DNA from: JAIVJM01 sp963816985
GTDB lineage: Bacteria; Acidobacteriota; Blastocatellia; Pyrinomonadales; Pyrinomonadaceae
DNA length: 64,000 nucleotides
Reading direction: 5' to 3'
Assembly: GCA_963816985.1 (NCBI GenBank)
Contig: CAWFMF010000004.1
Location: forward strand, 2,294,001 to 2,358,000
A program made the position numbers and the translations under genes. Below are positions 26,323-35,331 of the stretch, one piece after another. Each line of letters starts with the position of its first letter. Position 1 is the first letter of the stretch. The notes beneath the pieces were generated by a model. That model made no database searches. It was not told the origin of the DNA and saw nothing but the letters and a program-made list of their open reading frames with translations.

Positions 26323-26514
26323 TGTGTTGACGACCTCTTTCGCGCCCTGCGGCACGCACTAACCCGCGTGGTGGGAAGCGCCCGGCGAGCGAGAAATCGC
26401 CGCGCATGGCCGGGCGCACGGCATCTATTGCTCACCGCTCGGCGGGGTTTGGCACGCCTTTTGGGGACAGTCGTCCCCGCTCCAAATGCACATCTTCTGC
26501 CTGTTACAGCCCCA

Positions 26515-26682
26515 CTAGAGGCAGCTCGTACCGACCGGCGGGATGCACGCTAAATCACCGCCGTGCTCTTGCGCGGACGTTGGCTTGGTGTTCAAGCCGC
26601 CGAACGCGCCGAACACCGTTCCGAGTAGCAACAAGCAGAGGACTAAGAGGTGACGCCTATGTCTGGTGAGTTTCTTCGACAC
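26515..26682 (-). CDS. Small exported peptide precursor (55 aa)
   Basis: A GTG start at 26682 has AAAAAGGAGAAGCCC ideally placed upstream. The product has 55 residues. A basic N-terminus (MSKKLTRHRR) is followed by a strong hydrophobic core (HLLVLCLLLLGTVFGAFGGL) and a signal-peptidase-like site at PTSA-QEH. The mature part would be only about 18 residues, QEHGGDLACIPPVGTSCL, with two Cys eight apart that could form a small disulfide loop. It lies about 190 bases upstream of the 571-residue gene on the same strand, with the redoxin gene following. The combination suggests, but does not show, a processed envelope peptide. I know no family name for it. Confidence 0.6.
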   Translation of the reverse strand: MSKKLTRHRRHLLVLCLLLLGTVFGAFGGLNTKPTSAQEHGGDLACIPPVGTSCL

Positions 26683-26952
26683 GGTTGGGCTTCTCCTTTT
26701 TGGCTGGGCGAAGTTTTTGAAACTTCGTAAACGCCGCTCAAGACTGCGAGGCTCATGCTTTAACGGCGAGGGCGGGAACCGGCTTAGAATCGTGGAGAGC
26801 AGAGGCTGGTGCGGGTCAGTAAAACTTCAGTCAACTCCCCAACGCTTGACTGTAAAGATGTGAACGTGAGTTTCCGCTCGAACCGACGGGAGCGCGGGTA
26901 ATCTGGCAGCTTTTATGTAAGATGTCAATTATATTTAAAGAAATGAATAGGT

Positions 26953-27283
26953 AGTGATAACTGCCCGCGCCCGTGTGCGCAAGGTGCTCGGCGAGTAGGT
27001 CGGCGGGACGCTCGTGACCATCGCCAAGGACGTGAAGATTCAGGTCGAGTTCAACCCGCGCCTCGTCGCGGGCTACCGACTCATCGGCTACGAGAACCGC
27101 CTGCTCCGCGACGAAGACTTTAACGACGACGCAAAAGACGCGGGCGAAATCGGCGCGGGCCACAACGTGACGGCGCTCTACGAGGTCGTCCCCGCCGGGC
27201 AGAAGGTTTTGAATCCGGGCGTGGACGACTTGAAGTACCAGCAGCCCACAGAGAAGGCCGAAGGCACGGGCGCGGGCAGGTAA
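26953..27283 (+). pseudogene. Remnant of a YfbK-type vWA protein, C-terminal (DUF3520) fragment
   Basis: The reading RARVRKVLGE is followed by an in-frame TAG at about 26995-26997, then VGGTLVTIAKDVKIQVEFNP, and on through YRLIGYENRLLRDEDFNDD and HNVTALYEVVPAG to a TAA near 27283. This is the conserved C-terminal domain of YfbK-family proteins. CAG would be expected where TAG stands, so a single C-to-T change is the likely lesion. Sequence before 26953 (TATATTTAAAGAAATGAATAGG) has no similarity and is AT-rich, marking the right junction of the inserted segment. A short translation could restart at GTG 27014, but a functional product is unlikely. Confidence 0.8.
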
Positions 27284-27313
27284 GAGGGTAGAAGCCGAAG
27301 ACGGGAAAGACGA

Positions 27314-27356
27314 AACGCGCACGCGAGATGTTCTCGGAACGTCTCGCGTGCGCGTT
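27314..27356. terminator. Strong bidirectional hairpin terminator
   Basis: AACGCGCACGCGAGA and TCTCGCGTGCGCGTT pair perfectly around a 13-base loop. It lies between the convergent vWA remnant and the lamin-tail gene. TCTGTGTTTT follows on the plus side and TTCGTCTTTCCC on the minus side. Confidence 0.8.
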
Positions 27357-27363
27357 CTGTGTT

Positions 27364-28671
27364 TTAGTTGAGCGAAGTGCTCTCGAACGAAACGCCTTGG
27401 AGGATGATGGGCGGCGTGCCCGTGAGCGCCTCGATGCTGAGGATGTGGCGGAACGTGCCGGTGCGCATCACGCCGAGCGTGAACTGGACGTTGACGCTCG
27501 CGCCCGGCGCGAGAGGCGTCTGGAGCGTGATGAAGTCCGCCGAGACGGTCGAGTTGAAGCCGCCGCCGTTCGGTTGGGAGGGCGGCTCTTCGAGTCGCAC
27601 GCCGCGCACCACGACCGTCCCGATGGCGGGCGAAGTGGCCGTCCCGTCCGAGGACGAGAGCGCGCGCACGTCGGCGCACGGCGTCGCGCCGCAGGTGTTC
27701 TCAGACCCCGGCCCCGTGATGTTGATGACGCGGAAGCGCAGGCGCGTCACCGGGAGCCCCGTGTTGTTCGTGATCGTGCGGCGGATGACGAGCGTCCCGA
27801 AGTCGCCGTTCGGGATGGGCGTCAGCGTGCGCTCGCGGTTCGGCGACTGCGTCGAAGTGCGCGTCGGGTCGAGCAGCGAGCCCGTCACGTTGTTGTTGAC
27901 GATTGGGCTCGCCAGATTCTCCGGCCCCGGCGCGCCGAGCAGGGTCGCTTGGATGCTCGTCGTCGTCTGCACGAAGAGGAAGTCCGAGGCATTGTCGTTC
28001 GTGTCCTTATGAAAGCCGCCGGGCCGCAGGTCTCGGTAGAGGGCGTGCTCGGTTCCCACCGCCGGGACGGCGGGGAAACCGTTGCCCTCCCTGAAGAGCG
28101 CGGGTGAGCCGGTGAAGCCGAAGGCGTCGAGGCGCGTCGCCGCGTTCTGGTTAACCGTGCTCGTCGTGGTGAAGAGCGCGACGCCGAAGCCGTCCGGCAT
28201 GTCGTCAATGTCGAAAACGCGGTCGGGCGTCGCCCCGACGAAGGGCGTCGGCGAGGGCGAAGGAGTCGCGGTCGGCGCAGGGCTGCCGGAAGGATAACCG
28301 CTCAGGCTGTAGCCGCCGCCGCCCGTGTTGGCTCCGAGGAGGTGGCCGCGCGCCGGGATGCAAGTCCCGTTCGGGATGGTGAAGAGGTTGCCGGTGATGG
28401 GCTGTCCGGCCTGATTCAAACCGGAGATGGCGACGGCCCAGCCGGGCGACGTGTCGGACGCCTGCACGCAAATGAGCGAGTCGGTGTTGTTATAAAGCTC
28501 CACGTACTCGTCGCGCAGCCCTTCGGGGCCGCGGAAGCGCAGCTCGCTGATGATGACCTGACCGGGCTGGGCCGTCGGGACCTGGGCGAAGGGCGAGATT
28601 TGGTTGATGAGGCACACGGCGCAGGCCGCGAAGAGGGCGGCTGCGACGCGGAGGCGAGTGTTGGGGCGCAT
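27364..28671 (-). CDS. Exported lamin-tail domain protein
   Basis: From ATG 28671 (GGAGG five bases upstream) the protein has 435 residues. The frame is open to 29055, but that extension is unsupported. A signal peptide (RLRVAAALFAACAVCLINQ...FAQ) is followed by a lamin-tail (LTD) domain at about 42-190: QVIISELRFRGPEG and DEYVELYNNTDS. A Pro/Thr/Ser linker (PTATPSPSPTP) lies within it. The C-terminal half is beta-rich (FGTLVIRRTITNNTG, SADFITLQTPLAPGASVNVQF) and resembles extracellular adhesive or choice-of-anchor modules. It is probably secreted or surface-exposed. No enzymatic motif is seen. It is divergent from ffh across a 447-base gap (28672-29118) where I find no further gene and no convincing promoter match. 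Confidence 0.82.
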   Translation of the reverse strand: MRPNTRLRVAAALFAACAVCLINQISPFAQVPTAQPGQVIISELRFRGPEGLRDEYVELYNNTDSLICVQASDTSPGWAVAISGLNQAGQPITGNLFTIPNGTCIPARGHLLGANTGGGGYSLSGYPSGSPAPTATPSPSPTPFVGATPDRVFDIDDMPDGFGVALFTTTSTVNQNAATRLDAFGFTGSPALFREGNGFPAVPAVGTEHALYRDLRPGGFHKDTNDNASDFLFVQTTTSIQATLLGAPGPENLASPIVNNNVTGSLLDPTRTSTQSPNRERTLTPIPNGDFGTLVIRRTITNNTGLPVTRLRFRVINITGPGSENTCGATPCADVRALSSSDGTATSPAIGTVVVRGVRLEEPPSQPNGGGFNSTVSADFITLQTPLAPGASVNVQFTLGVMRTGTFRHILSIEALTGTPPIILQGVSFESTSLN

Positions 28672-29118
28672 GAAATCCTCCAGATGAACGTAGATGTTTG
28701 GAACCGTTAGGGGCGCGAAAAGGGGAACTGAAGACAGTCTCTGTGAGTCGCGGGAAAATACGTCCGAGGAACGCTTAATTCTACTCCAACTCGCTCGAAT
28801 GAAAATAGGAAAAACCATAGCGAAGGCGGAAAAAAGCTCGGTTTGAAATCCAAAATAGCGGACGCCGATTCCCTCCTTCTCGCCCTCGTCCGCGACGCAG
28901 GCGTTGACGACTTGTGCTCTCAAGTCTAAACGCGGATTGACGCCCGAAACTCCCGCGCGGCGAGGGCTAAATCCATTGGAATCCTTCCGCCCGGCGGGTG
29001 AAACTCTCGGCCAAAACGCGGGCGAGTTTCCCCGGCAATCCCCTTTCCTTGACACTATTTACCGTGGCGGCTATCATCCTTGTTTTCGGCTGAGGCTGGC
29101 CGGGGTGTCTGTGAGAGT

Positions 29119-30656
<1,538 letters not shown>

Positions 30657-30657
<1 letters not shown>

Positions 30658-30745
30658 GTTTTCAGTCTTCAGTTTTCAGTTTTGAGTTAAAACCGAATTA
30701 CTGAAAACTGAAAACTAAAACTGAAAACTAAAAACTGAAAACTGT
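30657..30745 (+). repeat. Heptad inverted repeat, GTTTTCA word
   Basis: The left arm is GTTTTCA-GTCTTCA-GTTTTCA-GTTTTGA. The right arm is CTGAAAACTGAAAACT repeated beyond the pairing region. The centre is GTTAAAACCGAATTA. It fills the gap between ffh and rpsP, up to the rpsP Shine-Dalgarno. Confidence 0.9.
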
Positions 30746-30764
30746 TATTTCGGAGGATAGAAAG

Positions 30765-31040
30765 TTGTTAGCAATCAGACTCATGCGCATGGGTGCGAAG
30801 AAAAGCCCTTCGTACCGCGTCATCGTGAAAGAGAAATTGTCGAAGCGCGACGGCGCGTACATCGAGAACATCGGGTTCTACAACCCGACGCGCAGCCCCG
30901 CGGAAGTGCGCCTCAAAATGGATCGCGTCAACTACTGGATCGGGCGCGGCGCGCAGCCGACCAACACCGTCCGGCAGTTGATCCGCCAGCAGTCGAAGGC
31001 CGAGACCGCCGCCGAGCCGTCGGCGGAAGCCACGGCCTAA
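30765..31040 (+). CDS. rpsP: 30S ribosomal protein S16
   Basis: The 91-residue protein shows the S16 core: IRLMRMGAKKSPSYRVIVKE, then YIENIGFYNPTR and YWIGRGAQPTNTVRQLI. It binds 16S rRNA in the 5' domain and is needed for 30S assembly. The start is a TTG at 30765 with a strong CGGAGG nine bases upstream; the first ATG in frame would delete the conserved beta strand. The C-terminus carries a short Ala/Glu-rich tail (KAETAAEPSAEATA). It is part of the classic rpsP-khpA-rimM-trmD-rplS order, with hairpins on both sides. Confidence 0.96.
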   Translation: MLAIRLMRMGAKKSPSYRVIVKEKLSKRDGAYIENIGFYNPTRSPAEVRLKMDRVNYWIGRGAQPTNTVRQLIRQQSKAETAAEPSAEATA

Positions 31041-31137
31041 AGACAGTCGAGAGTCGGGAGTCTCGAAGTTTGGAGTCAAAGACAGACTTCCTGCTTCCGG
31101 CTCTCGGACTCCGAGACTCCTGACTCCGGACTTTTTA
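31041..31137 (+). repeat. Heptad inverted repeat, GAGTCGG word
   Basis: The left arm is AGTCGAG-AGTCGGG-AGTCTCG then GGAGTC. The right arm is GGCTCTC-GGACTCC-GAGACTC-CTGACTC. The centre is AAAGACAGACTTCCTGCTT. It separates rpsP and khpA. Confidence 0.9.
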
Positions 31138-31143
31138 AAGCCG

Positions 31144-31380
31144 ATGAGAGAAGCCGTCGAATTAATCGTCAAGTCTCTGGTGCACGAGGCGGAGGCGGTG
31201 GACGTGCGCGAGGTTGAGGGCAACCGCGGCGCGACCGTCATCGAGGTGCGCGTCGCGCCGGGCGACGTGGGCAAAATCATCGGCAGGCAGGGGCGCACGG
31301 TGCGTGCTCTGCGCTCCCTGCTCCACGCGGCGAGCCTGAAGCAGGATCGGCGCTTCGTGCTTGAGATCATCGAGGAATGA
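31144..31380 (+). CDS. khpA: KH-domain RNA-binding protein KhpA
   Basis: This 78-residue single type II KH domain has the GxxG loop GRQG within VGKIIGRQGRTVRALRSLL. Homologues bind many RNAs, often with KhpB/Jag, and affect cell elongation or ribosome biogenesis. The position between rpsP and rimM is conserved across many phyla. Its stop overlaps the rimM start (ATGA), so the two are translationally coupled. The upstream spacer is occupied by a heptad hairpin ending just before CCGATG; no strong Shine-Dalgarno is evident. Confidence 0.92.
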   Translation: MREAVELIVKSLVHEAEAVDVREVEGNRGATVIEVRVAPGDVGKIIGRQGRTVRALRSLLHAASLKQDRRFVLEIIEE

Positions 31381-31937
31381 GCGAGGCGGATGAATCCGGC
31401 GCAGACCTCGCCTCGGTCGAGCTGATTGCCGTGGCGCGCACGGTGAAGGTGCGGGGGCTCAAGGGCGAAGTCGTCGCCGAACTCCTGACGGACTTCCCCG
31501 AACGCTTCGAGGGGCTGGAAGAGTTGATTGCGGTCGCGCCCGCGACGGGCGCTCGCCGGCGGCTCGCGCTCGAATCGCACTGGTTTCAGGGCGCGCGAGT
31601 CGTCTTGAAATTCGAGGGCTTCAACACGCCCGAAACGGCGCGCGAGTTGGTCGGCCTTGAGCTGGCCGTGCCGGAGACGGAGGCCGTGGAACTCGAAGAT
31701 GATGAGTTCTACGACTGGCAGCTCGAAGGCTGCCGCGCCGAGACCGTGGACGGCACACAGCTCGGAACGGTGCGGGAGGTCTTGCACACCGGCGGCGACG
31801 TTCCCGTCCTCGTCATCCGCGATGATGAAGGGGGCCGCGAACACCTCGTCCCCTTCGCCGAGAGCATCTGCGTCGAGGTGAACACCGACGCCAAGCTCAT
31901 CCGCGTGGACGCGCCGGAAGGACTGTTGGAATTTTAG
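31377..31937 (+). CDS. rimM: Ribosome maturation factor RimM
   Basis: The 186-residue protein has the N-terminal RimM beta-barrel (AVARTVKVRGLKGEVVAELLTDFPERF) and the C-terminal PRC-barrel (EDDEFYDWQLEGC...LVPFAESICVEVN). It binds S19 and assists maturation of the 30S head. VDAPEGLLEF at the C-terminus is the typical RimM ending (D-x-P-x-G-L). The ATG overlaps the khpA stop by four bases. The final codons overlap the left arm of the next hairpin. Confidence 0.95.
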   Translation: MSEADESGADLASVELIAVARTVKVRGLKGEVVAELLTDFPERFEGLEELIAVAPATGARRRLALESHWFQGARVVLKFEGFNTPETARELVGLELAVPETEAVELEDDEFYDWQLEGCRAETVDGTQLGTVREVLHTGGDVPVLVIRDDEGGREHLVPFAESICVEVNTDAKLIRVDAPEGLLEF

Positions 31938-32043
31938 ATTTTGGATTTTAGATTAAAGGCCGACGGTTGACGGGGGCGGCGCTTGTATCAATCGTCAAAT
32001 GCTAATCCGAAGTCAATCCAAAATCTAAAATCCAAAATCTAAA
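31929..32043 (+). repeat. Heptad inverted repeat, GATTTTG/GATTTTA word
   Basis: The left arm is ATTTTAGATTTTGGATTTTA. The right arm is TCCAAAATCTAAAATCC followed by further units. The centre is long (about 60 bases, AAAGGCCGACGGTTGACG onward) and includes a second small inverted pair, GGTTGACG/CGTCAAA. It overlaps the rimM stop and ends at the trmD ATG. Confidence 0.9.
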
Positions 32044-32769
32044 ATGAAGTTTGACATTATCACGATCTTCCCCGACTTCTTCGGCGCGGTCTTCGAGTTC
32101 GGGATCGTGCGAAGGGCGCGGGCCGCGGGGCTGGTTGAGATTGAGACCCACGACCTGCGGCGTTGGGCCGAGGGGCGGCACAGAGTCGTTGACGACAGGC
32201 CGTTCGGCGGCGGCGACGGGATGGTCTTGAAGCCGGAGCCGATCTTTGAAGCGGTGGGACAGTTGGCGGGCGCGATGGACGCCGGGGCGCTCCGCGAAGC
32301 GGGGAAGCGCGTCGTCCTGCTCTCGCCGCAAGGGCGCGCTCTGACGCAAGAGTTGGCGGCGGAGTTGGCCGGGGCCGAGCACGTCGTCGTCATCTGCGGT
32401 CGCTACGAGGGCGTGGACGAGCGAGTGGCCGACGCTCTGGCGACGGACGAAGTCTCCATCGGCGATTACGTTTTGTCGGGCGGGGAACCGGCGGCGGTCG
32501 TCCTTGTGGACGCCATCGTGAGGCTCGTGCCGGGCGCTCTGGGGAGCGAGACTTCGGCGGTCAACGAGTCTTTCTCGGAAGGTCTTTTGGACTTTCCGCA
32601 CTACACGCGCCCGCCGGAGTACAGAGGGTTACAAGTGCCGGAGGTTTTGCTCGGCGGCAACCACGGCGAGATCGAGCGCTGGCGTCGGCGCGCAGCCGTC
32701 GGGAAGACGCGGCGCAACCGCCCAGACCTTTTCGAGCGCGCGGGCCTCGACGAAGAGACGCGCGAATGA
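32044..32769 (+). CDS. trmD: tRNA (guanine-N1-)-methyltransferase TrmD
   Basis: The 241-residue SPOUT methyltransferase starts MKFDIITIFPDFF. It carries the family landmarks VVDDRPFGGGDGMVLKPEP, VICGRYEGVDERV and SIGDYVLSGGEPAAVV (trefoil-knot SAM site), and the C-terminal VLLGGNHGEIERWRRRAA. It methylates G37 of tRNAs that read CNN codons and prevents +1 frameshifting. The length is normal and the frame is intact. The ATG follows the right arm of the hairpin with no separable Shine-Dalgarno. Confidence 0.97.
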   Translation: MKFDIITIFPDFFGAVFEFGIVRRARAAGLVEIETHDLRRWAEGRHRVVDDRPFGGGDGMVLKPEPIFEAVGQLAGAMDAGALREAGKRVVLLSPQGRALTQELAAELAGAEHVVVICGRYEGVDERVADALATDEVSIGDYVLSGGEPAAVVLVDAIVRLVPGALGSETSAVNESFSEGLLDFPHYTRPPEYRGLQVPEVLLGGNHGEIERWRRRAAVGKTRRNRPDLFERAGLDEETRE

Positions 32770-32772
32770 ACG

Positions 32773-32878
32773 CATTTTAGATTTTGGATTTTGGATTTGC
32801 GATTGAAAGCCTCGCGGCTCGAAGCCCGAATTCGTCATCCCGAAAAATCTAAAATCCGAAATCTAAAATCTAAAATTG
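32773..32878 (+). repeat. Heptad inverted repeat, GATTTTG word (second copy)
   Basis: The left arm is TTTTAGATTTTGGATTTTGG. The right arm is AAATCTAAAATCCGAAATCT. The centre is GAAAGCCTCGCGGCTCGAAGC. It uses the same word family as the rimM-trmD element and lies between trmD and rplS. Confidence 0.9.
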
Positions 32879-32893
32879 TAATGGGGTGAAATT

Positions 32894-33301
32894 ATGAATC
32901 GCTTGGATAACATCGAGACGCCGCAGTTGCGCACCGACATCCCGGACTTTCAGCCGGGCGACACGGTGCGCGTGCAGGTGCGGATTAAGGAGTCGGAGAC
33001 GAAGGAACGTCTTCAGGCTTTCGAGGGCGTCGTCATCGCGCGCAAGGGCGGCGGCGTGCGCGAGACCGTGACGGTGCGCAAGACGAGCTTCAGCGTCGGC
33101 GTCGAGAGAATCTTCCCGCTCCACGGGCCGATTGTCGCGAGCATCGAAGTCGTCCGGCGCGGGCGCGTCCGCCGCGCCAAGCTCTACTACCTGCGCAACC
33201 TGCGCGGCAAGGCCGCTCGCATCAAGGAGCGCGACACGCGCACCAAGAACGCCGCCGGGAAGCCGCAGGCCAAGTCCGCTGCGAAGAAGAGCGGCGAGTA
33301 G
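32894..33301 (+). CDS. rplS: 50S ribosomal protein L19
   Basis: The 135-residue protein shows the L19 core: IPDFQPGDTVRVQVRIKE, ERLQAFEGVVIARKGGGVRETVTVRK, VERIFPLHGPIV and LYYLRNLRGKAARI. It sits at the 30S-50S interface. The C-terminus has a Lys/Ala-rich extension (KNAAGKPQAKSAAKKSGE) beyond the usual length. A weak GGGGTGAAATT lies before ATG. It is followed by a hairpin and rnhB, the common order. Confidence 0.96.
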   Translation: MNRLDNIETPQLRTDIPDFQPGDTVRVQVRIKESETKERLQAFEGVVIARKGGGVRETVTVRKTSFSVGVERIFPLHGPIVASIEVVRRGRVRRAKLYYLRNLRGKAARIKERDTRTKNAAGKPQAKSAAKKSGE

Positions 33302-33304
33302 GTG

Positions 33305-33392
33305 AAAAGCCGTCAACGGTAAACCGTGACGGGTGACAGGAGAAAGACCTGTCTTCTTCCTGTCACGGTTTACGGTTCACGGTTCACGGCTC
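33305..33392 (+). repeat. Heptad inverted repeat, GTGACGG word
   Basis: The left arm is GTCAACG-GTAAACC-GTGACGG-GTGACAG. The right arm ends CACGGTTTACGGTTCACGG. The centre is GAGAAAGACCTGTCTTCTTCC. It ends four bases before the rnhB start codon. The rnhB frame stays open through it, which invites a false N-terminal extension. Confidence 0.9.
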
Positions 33393-33395
33393 TTT

Positions 33396-34016
33396 ATGAA
33401 GCGGCGCGAGTCCCTCATCAGCACTCTGTTCGAGGACGAGGCGCGGGCGCGGGGGTTCGGGAGGGTCGCGGGGCTGGACGAGGTGGGCCGTGGCGCTCTG
33501 GCCGGGCCGGTCGTGGCGGCGGCGGTCATCCTCGACCCGGAAGCGCCGCTCCCCGAAGGGCTCGACGACTCGAAGAAGCTCTCGGCCTTGCAGCGCGAGC
33601 GCATCGCCGAGGAACTGAGGCGCACCGCGCTCTGCTACTCGGTCGGGCTCATCCCGCCCGCAGAGATTGACGACACGAACATCCTCGTCGCCACGCGGCG
33701 CGCGATGCTGGAAGCCCTCCAAAGGCTCCAGCCGTGCGCCGATTTTCTTTTGATTGACGCGCTGCAACTGAAGGAGTCGCCGCTGCCGCAGAGGGCCATC
33801 ATCCGTGGCGACTCGGTCTCGGCCTCAATCGCCGCCGCCTCGGTCATCGCCAAGACTTACCGCGACTCTCTGATGCGCGACTACGACGAGACCTTCCCCC
33901 ACTACGGCTTCGCCAAACACGTCGGCTACGGCACGCGCGCGCACCTCGAAGCCTTGCGCGCGCACGGCTGCTGCCCCATCCACCGCCGCAGCTTTCGCGG
34001 CGTCCTTGAGGAATAG
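33396..34016 (+). CDS. rnhB: Ribonuclease HII
   Basis: From ATG 33396 the protein has 206 residues. Type 2 RNase H features are GLDEVGRGALAGPVVAAAV (with the first catalytic Asp and Glu), DDSKKLSALQRE, FLLIDALQL and the third acidic site, and SVIAKTYRDSLM with HVGYGTRAH. It cleaves RNA in RNA-DNA hybrids and at single ribonucleotides. The frame is open to 33333, but that part is translated hairpin (SRFTVHGSRLF) and is rejected. It closes the ffh-rplS operon; a new hairpin starts at its stop. Confidence 0.95.
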   Translation: MKRRESLISTLFEDEARARGFGRVAGLDEVGRGALAGPVVAAAVILDPEAPLPEGLDDSKKLSALQRERIAEELRRTALCYSVGLIPPAEIDDTNILVATRRAMLEALQRLQPCADFLLIDALQLKESPLPQRAIIRGDSVSASIAAASVIAKTYRDSLMRDYDETFPHYGFAKHVGYGTRAHLEALRAHGCCPIHRRSFRGVLEE

Positions 34017-34096
34017 ATGTCGGACGCTGGATGCCGGATGTTAATTAAAGACAAGTCCTCTTCACTAACATCTGACATGTAGCATCCGACATCTTC
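34016..34096 (+). repeat. Heptad inverted repeat, GATGCCG word
   Basis: The left arm is GATGTCG-GACGCTG-GATGCCG-GATGTTA. The right arm is TAACATC-TGACATG-TAGCATC-CGACATC, an almost unit-for-unit reverse. The centre is ATTAAAGACAAGTCCTCTTCAC. It is the clearest example of seven-base phasing on both arms. Confidence 0.92.
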
Positions 34097-34112
34097 TTCT
34101 TCGGAGTTCTCC

Positions 34113-35252
34113 TTGCACATCGCCATTGACGCGCACACGGTCGGGACGGGGCTGGCGGGGAACGAGACTTACGCGGCGAACCTCATCGAGGCGCTGGCGG
34201 AGACCGGCCCGGAGAACCGTTACACCGTCTACGTGACGAAAGAGGAGGCGTTCGAGCGTTTCCACGGGCGCTGGCCGCACGTCACGGTGCGCCGGACGCT
34301 CCCGCACACGCCGCTCGTGCGCGTCCCCTTCACGCTCTCGGCGGAGCTGCGGCGGAGGCCCGTAGACCTCCTGCACGTCCAGTACACCGCGCCGCCGTTT
34401 GCGCCCTGCCCCGTCGTCGCCACCATCCACGACCTCTCGTTCGAGCACCTCCCGCAGACCTTCAAGCGCCGGAGCTGGATGCAACTCCGTTTGACCGTGC
34501 GCCGGACGGCGCGGCGCGCGGCGCACGTCATCACGCCCTCGGAGTCCACGCGCCGCGACATCATCAGCACCTACGGCCTCCCGCCGGAGCGCGTGAGCGT
34601 CATCCCTCTGGCCGCCGCGCCGCACTTCCGGCCCGTGACGGAGAAAGAGGAACTGGCGCGCGTCCTTCGGCGTTACGGCATCGAGGGCGAGTACGTGCTC
34701 GCGGTCGGCTCGATCCAGCCGCGCAAGAACCTCGCGCGGCTCGTCGCCGCGTATTCGGACTTGCGCCGAAAGCGACCGAGGAGTAATCTGCCGCAACTGG
34801 TGCTCGTGGGCCGTCAGGCATGGCTCTACGGCGAGACGCTGCGGGCCATCGAGCAACAGGGTGTCCGCGATTCGACAATTCTCACCGGATACGTATCGGA
34901 GTCCGACTTGCCCGCACTGTATTCGGGGGCGATTTGTTTCGCCTATCCCTCTTATTTCGAGGGCTTCGGGCTGCCCCCGCTCGAAGCGATGCGGTGCGGT
35001 ACGCCCGTGATTACCGGCAACCTCACGAGCCTGCCGGAAGTCGTCGGCGACGCGGGACTTTTAATTGATCCCTTTGACACGGGCGCGCTCGCGAGCGCAC
35101 TGGCGCGCCTGATTGACGACGCCGACTTGCGCGCCGAACTCCGCGCCCGCTCTCTCGCACGCGCACGCGCCTTCGACTGGCGCGAGACGGCCCGCAGGAC
35201 TTTAGAGGTTTACCGCAATATCGGAGGAGGGGCGGTGAAGTCAGAACGCTGA
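34113..35252 (+). CDS. Glycosyltransferase family 4 protein
   Basis: The 379-residue GT-B enzyme has an N-terminal acceptor domain (IAIDAHTVGTGLAGNETYAANLIEAL; glycine-rich loop). The C-terminal donor domain has VGSIQPRKNLARLVAAY and SYFEGFGLPPLEAMRCGTPVI, the E-x7-E motif of family 4. It is most like mannosyl- or rhamnosyl-type transferases of exopolysaccharide loci. The start is TTG at 34113 with CGGAG ten bases upstream; the next ATG is far inside the conserved region. The C-terminal tail runs into a heptad hairpin. It is followed by another glycosyltransferase, extending glycan functions beyond the main locus. Confidence 0.9.
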   Translation: MHIAIDAHTVGTGLAGNETYAANLIEALAETGPENRYTVYVTKEEAFERFHGRWPHVTVRRTLPHTPLVRVPFTLSAELRRRPVDLLHVQYTAPPFAPCPVVATIHDLSFEHLPQTFKRRSWMQLRLTVRRTARRAAHVITPSESTRRDIISTYGLPPERVSVIPLAAAPHFRPVTEKEELARVLRRYGIEGEYVLAVGSIQPRKNLARLVAAYSDLRRKRPRSNLPQLVLVGRQAWLYGETLRAIEQQGVRDSTILTGYVSESDLPALYSGAICFAYPSYFEGFGLPPLEAMRCGTPVITGNLTSLPEVVGDAGLLIDPFDTGALASALARLIDDADLRAELRARSLARARAFDWRETARRTLEVYRNIGGGAVKSER

Positions 35253-35327
35253 ACGCTGAACGATGAACTGAAAAGCAAGAAGCTCCTGTCTTTCGGTTCA
35301 TCGTTCTGCGTTCTGACTTCATCGTTT
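35236..35327 (+). repeat. Heptad inverted repeat, GAACGCT word
   Basis: The left arm is GAAGTCA-GAACGCT-GAACGCT-GAACGAT-GAACTGA. The right arm is TTCATCGTTCTGCGTTCTGACTTC. The centre is AAAGCAAGAAGCTCCTGTCTTT. The left arm encodes the last residues of the upstream glycosyltransferase. Confidence 0.92.
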
Positions 35328-35331
35328 AATC

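Noticed and set aside
28672..29055. N-terminal extension of the lamin-tail protein
   Set aside because: ATG 28671 has GGAGG at ideal distance and begins a signal peptide; the extension has no ribosome site and no domain character.
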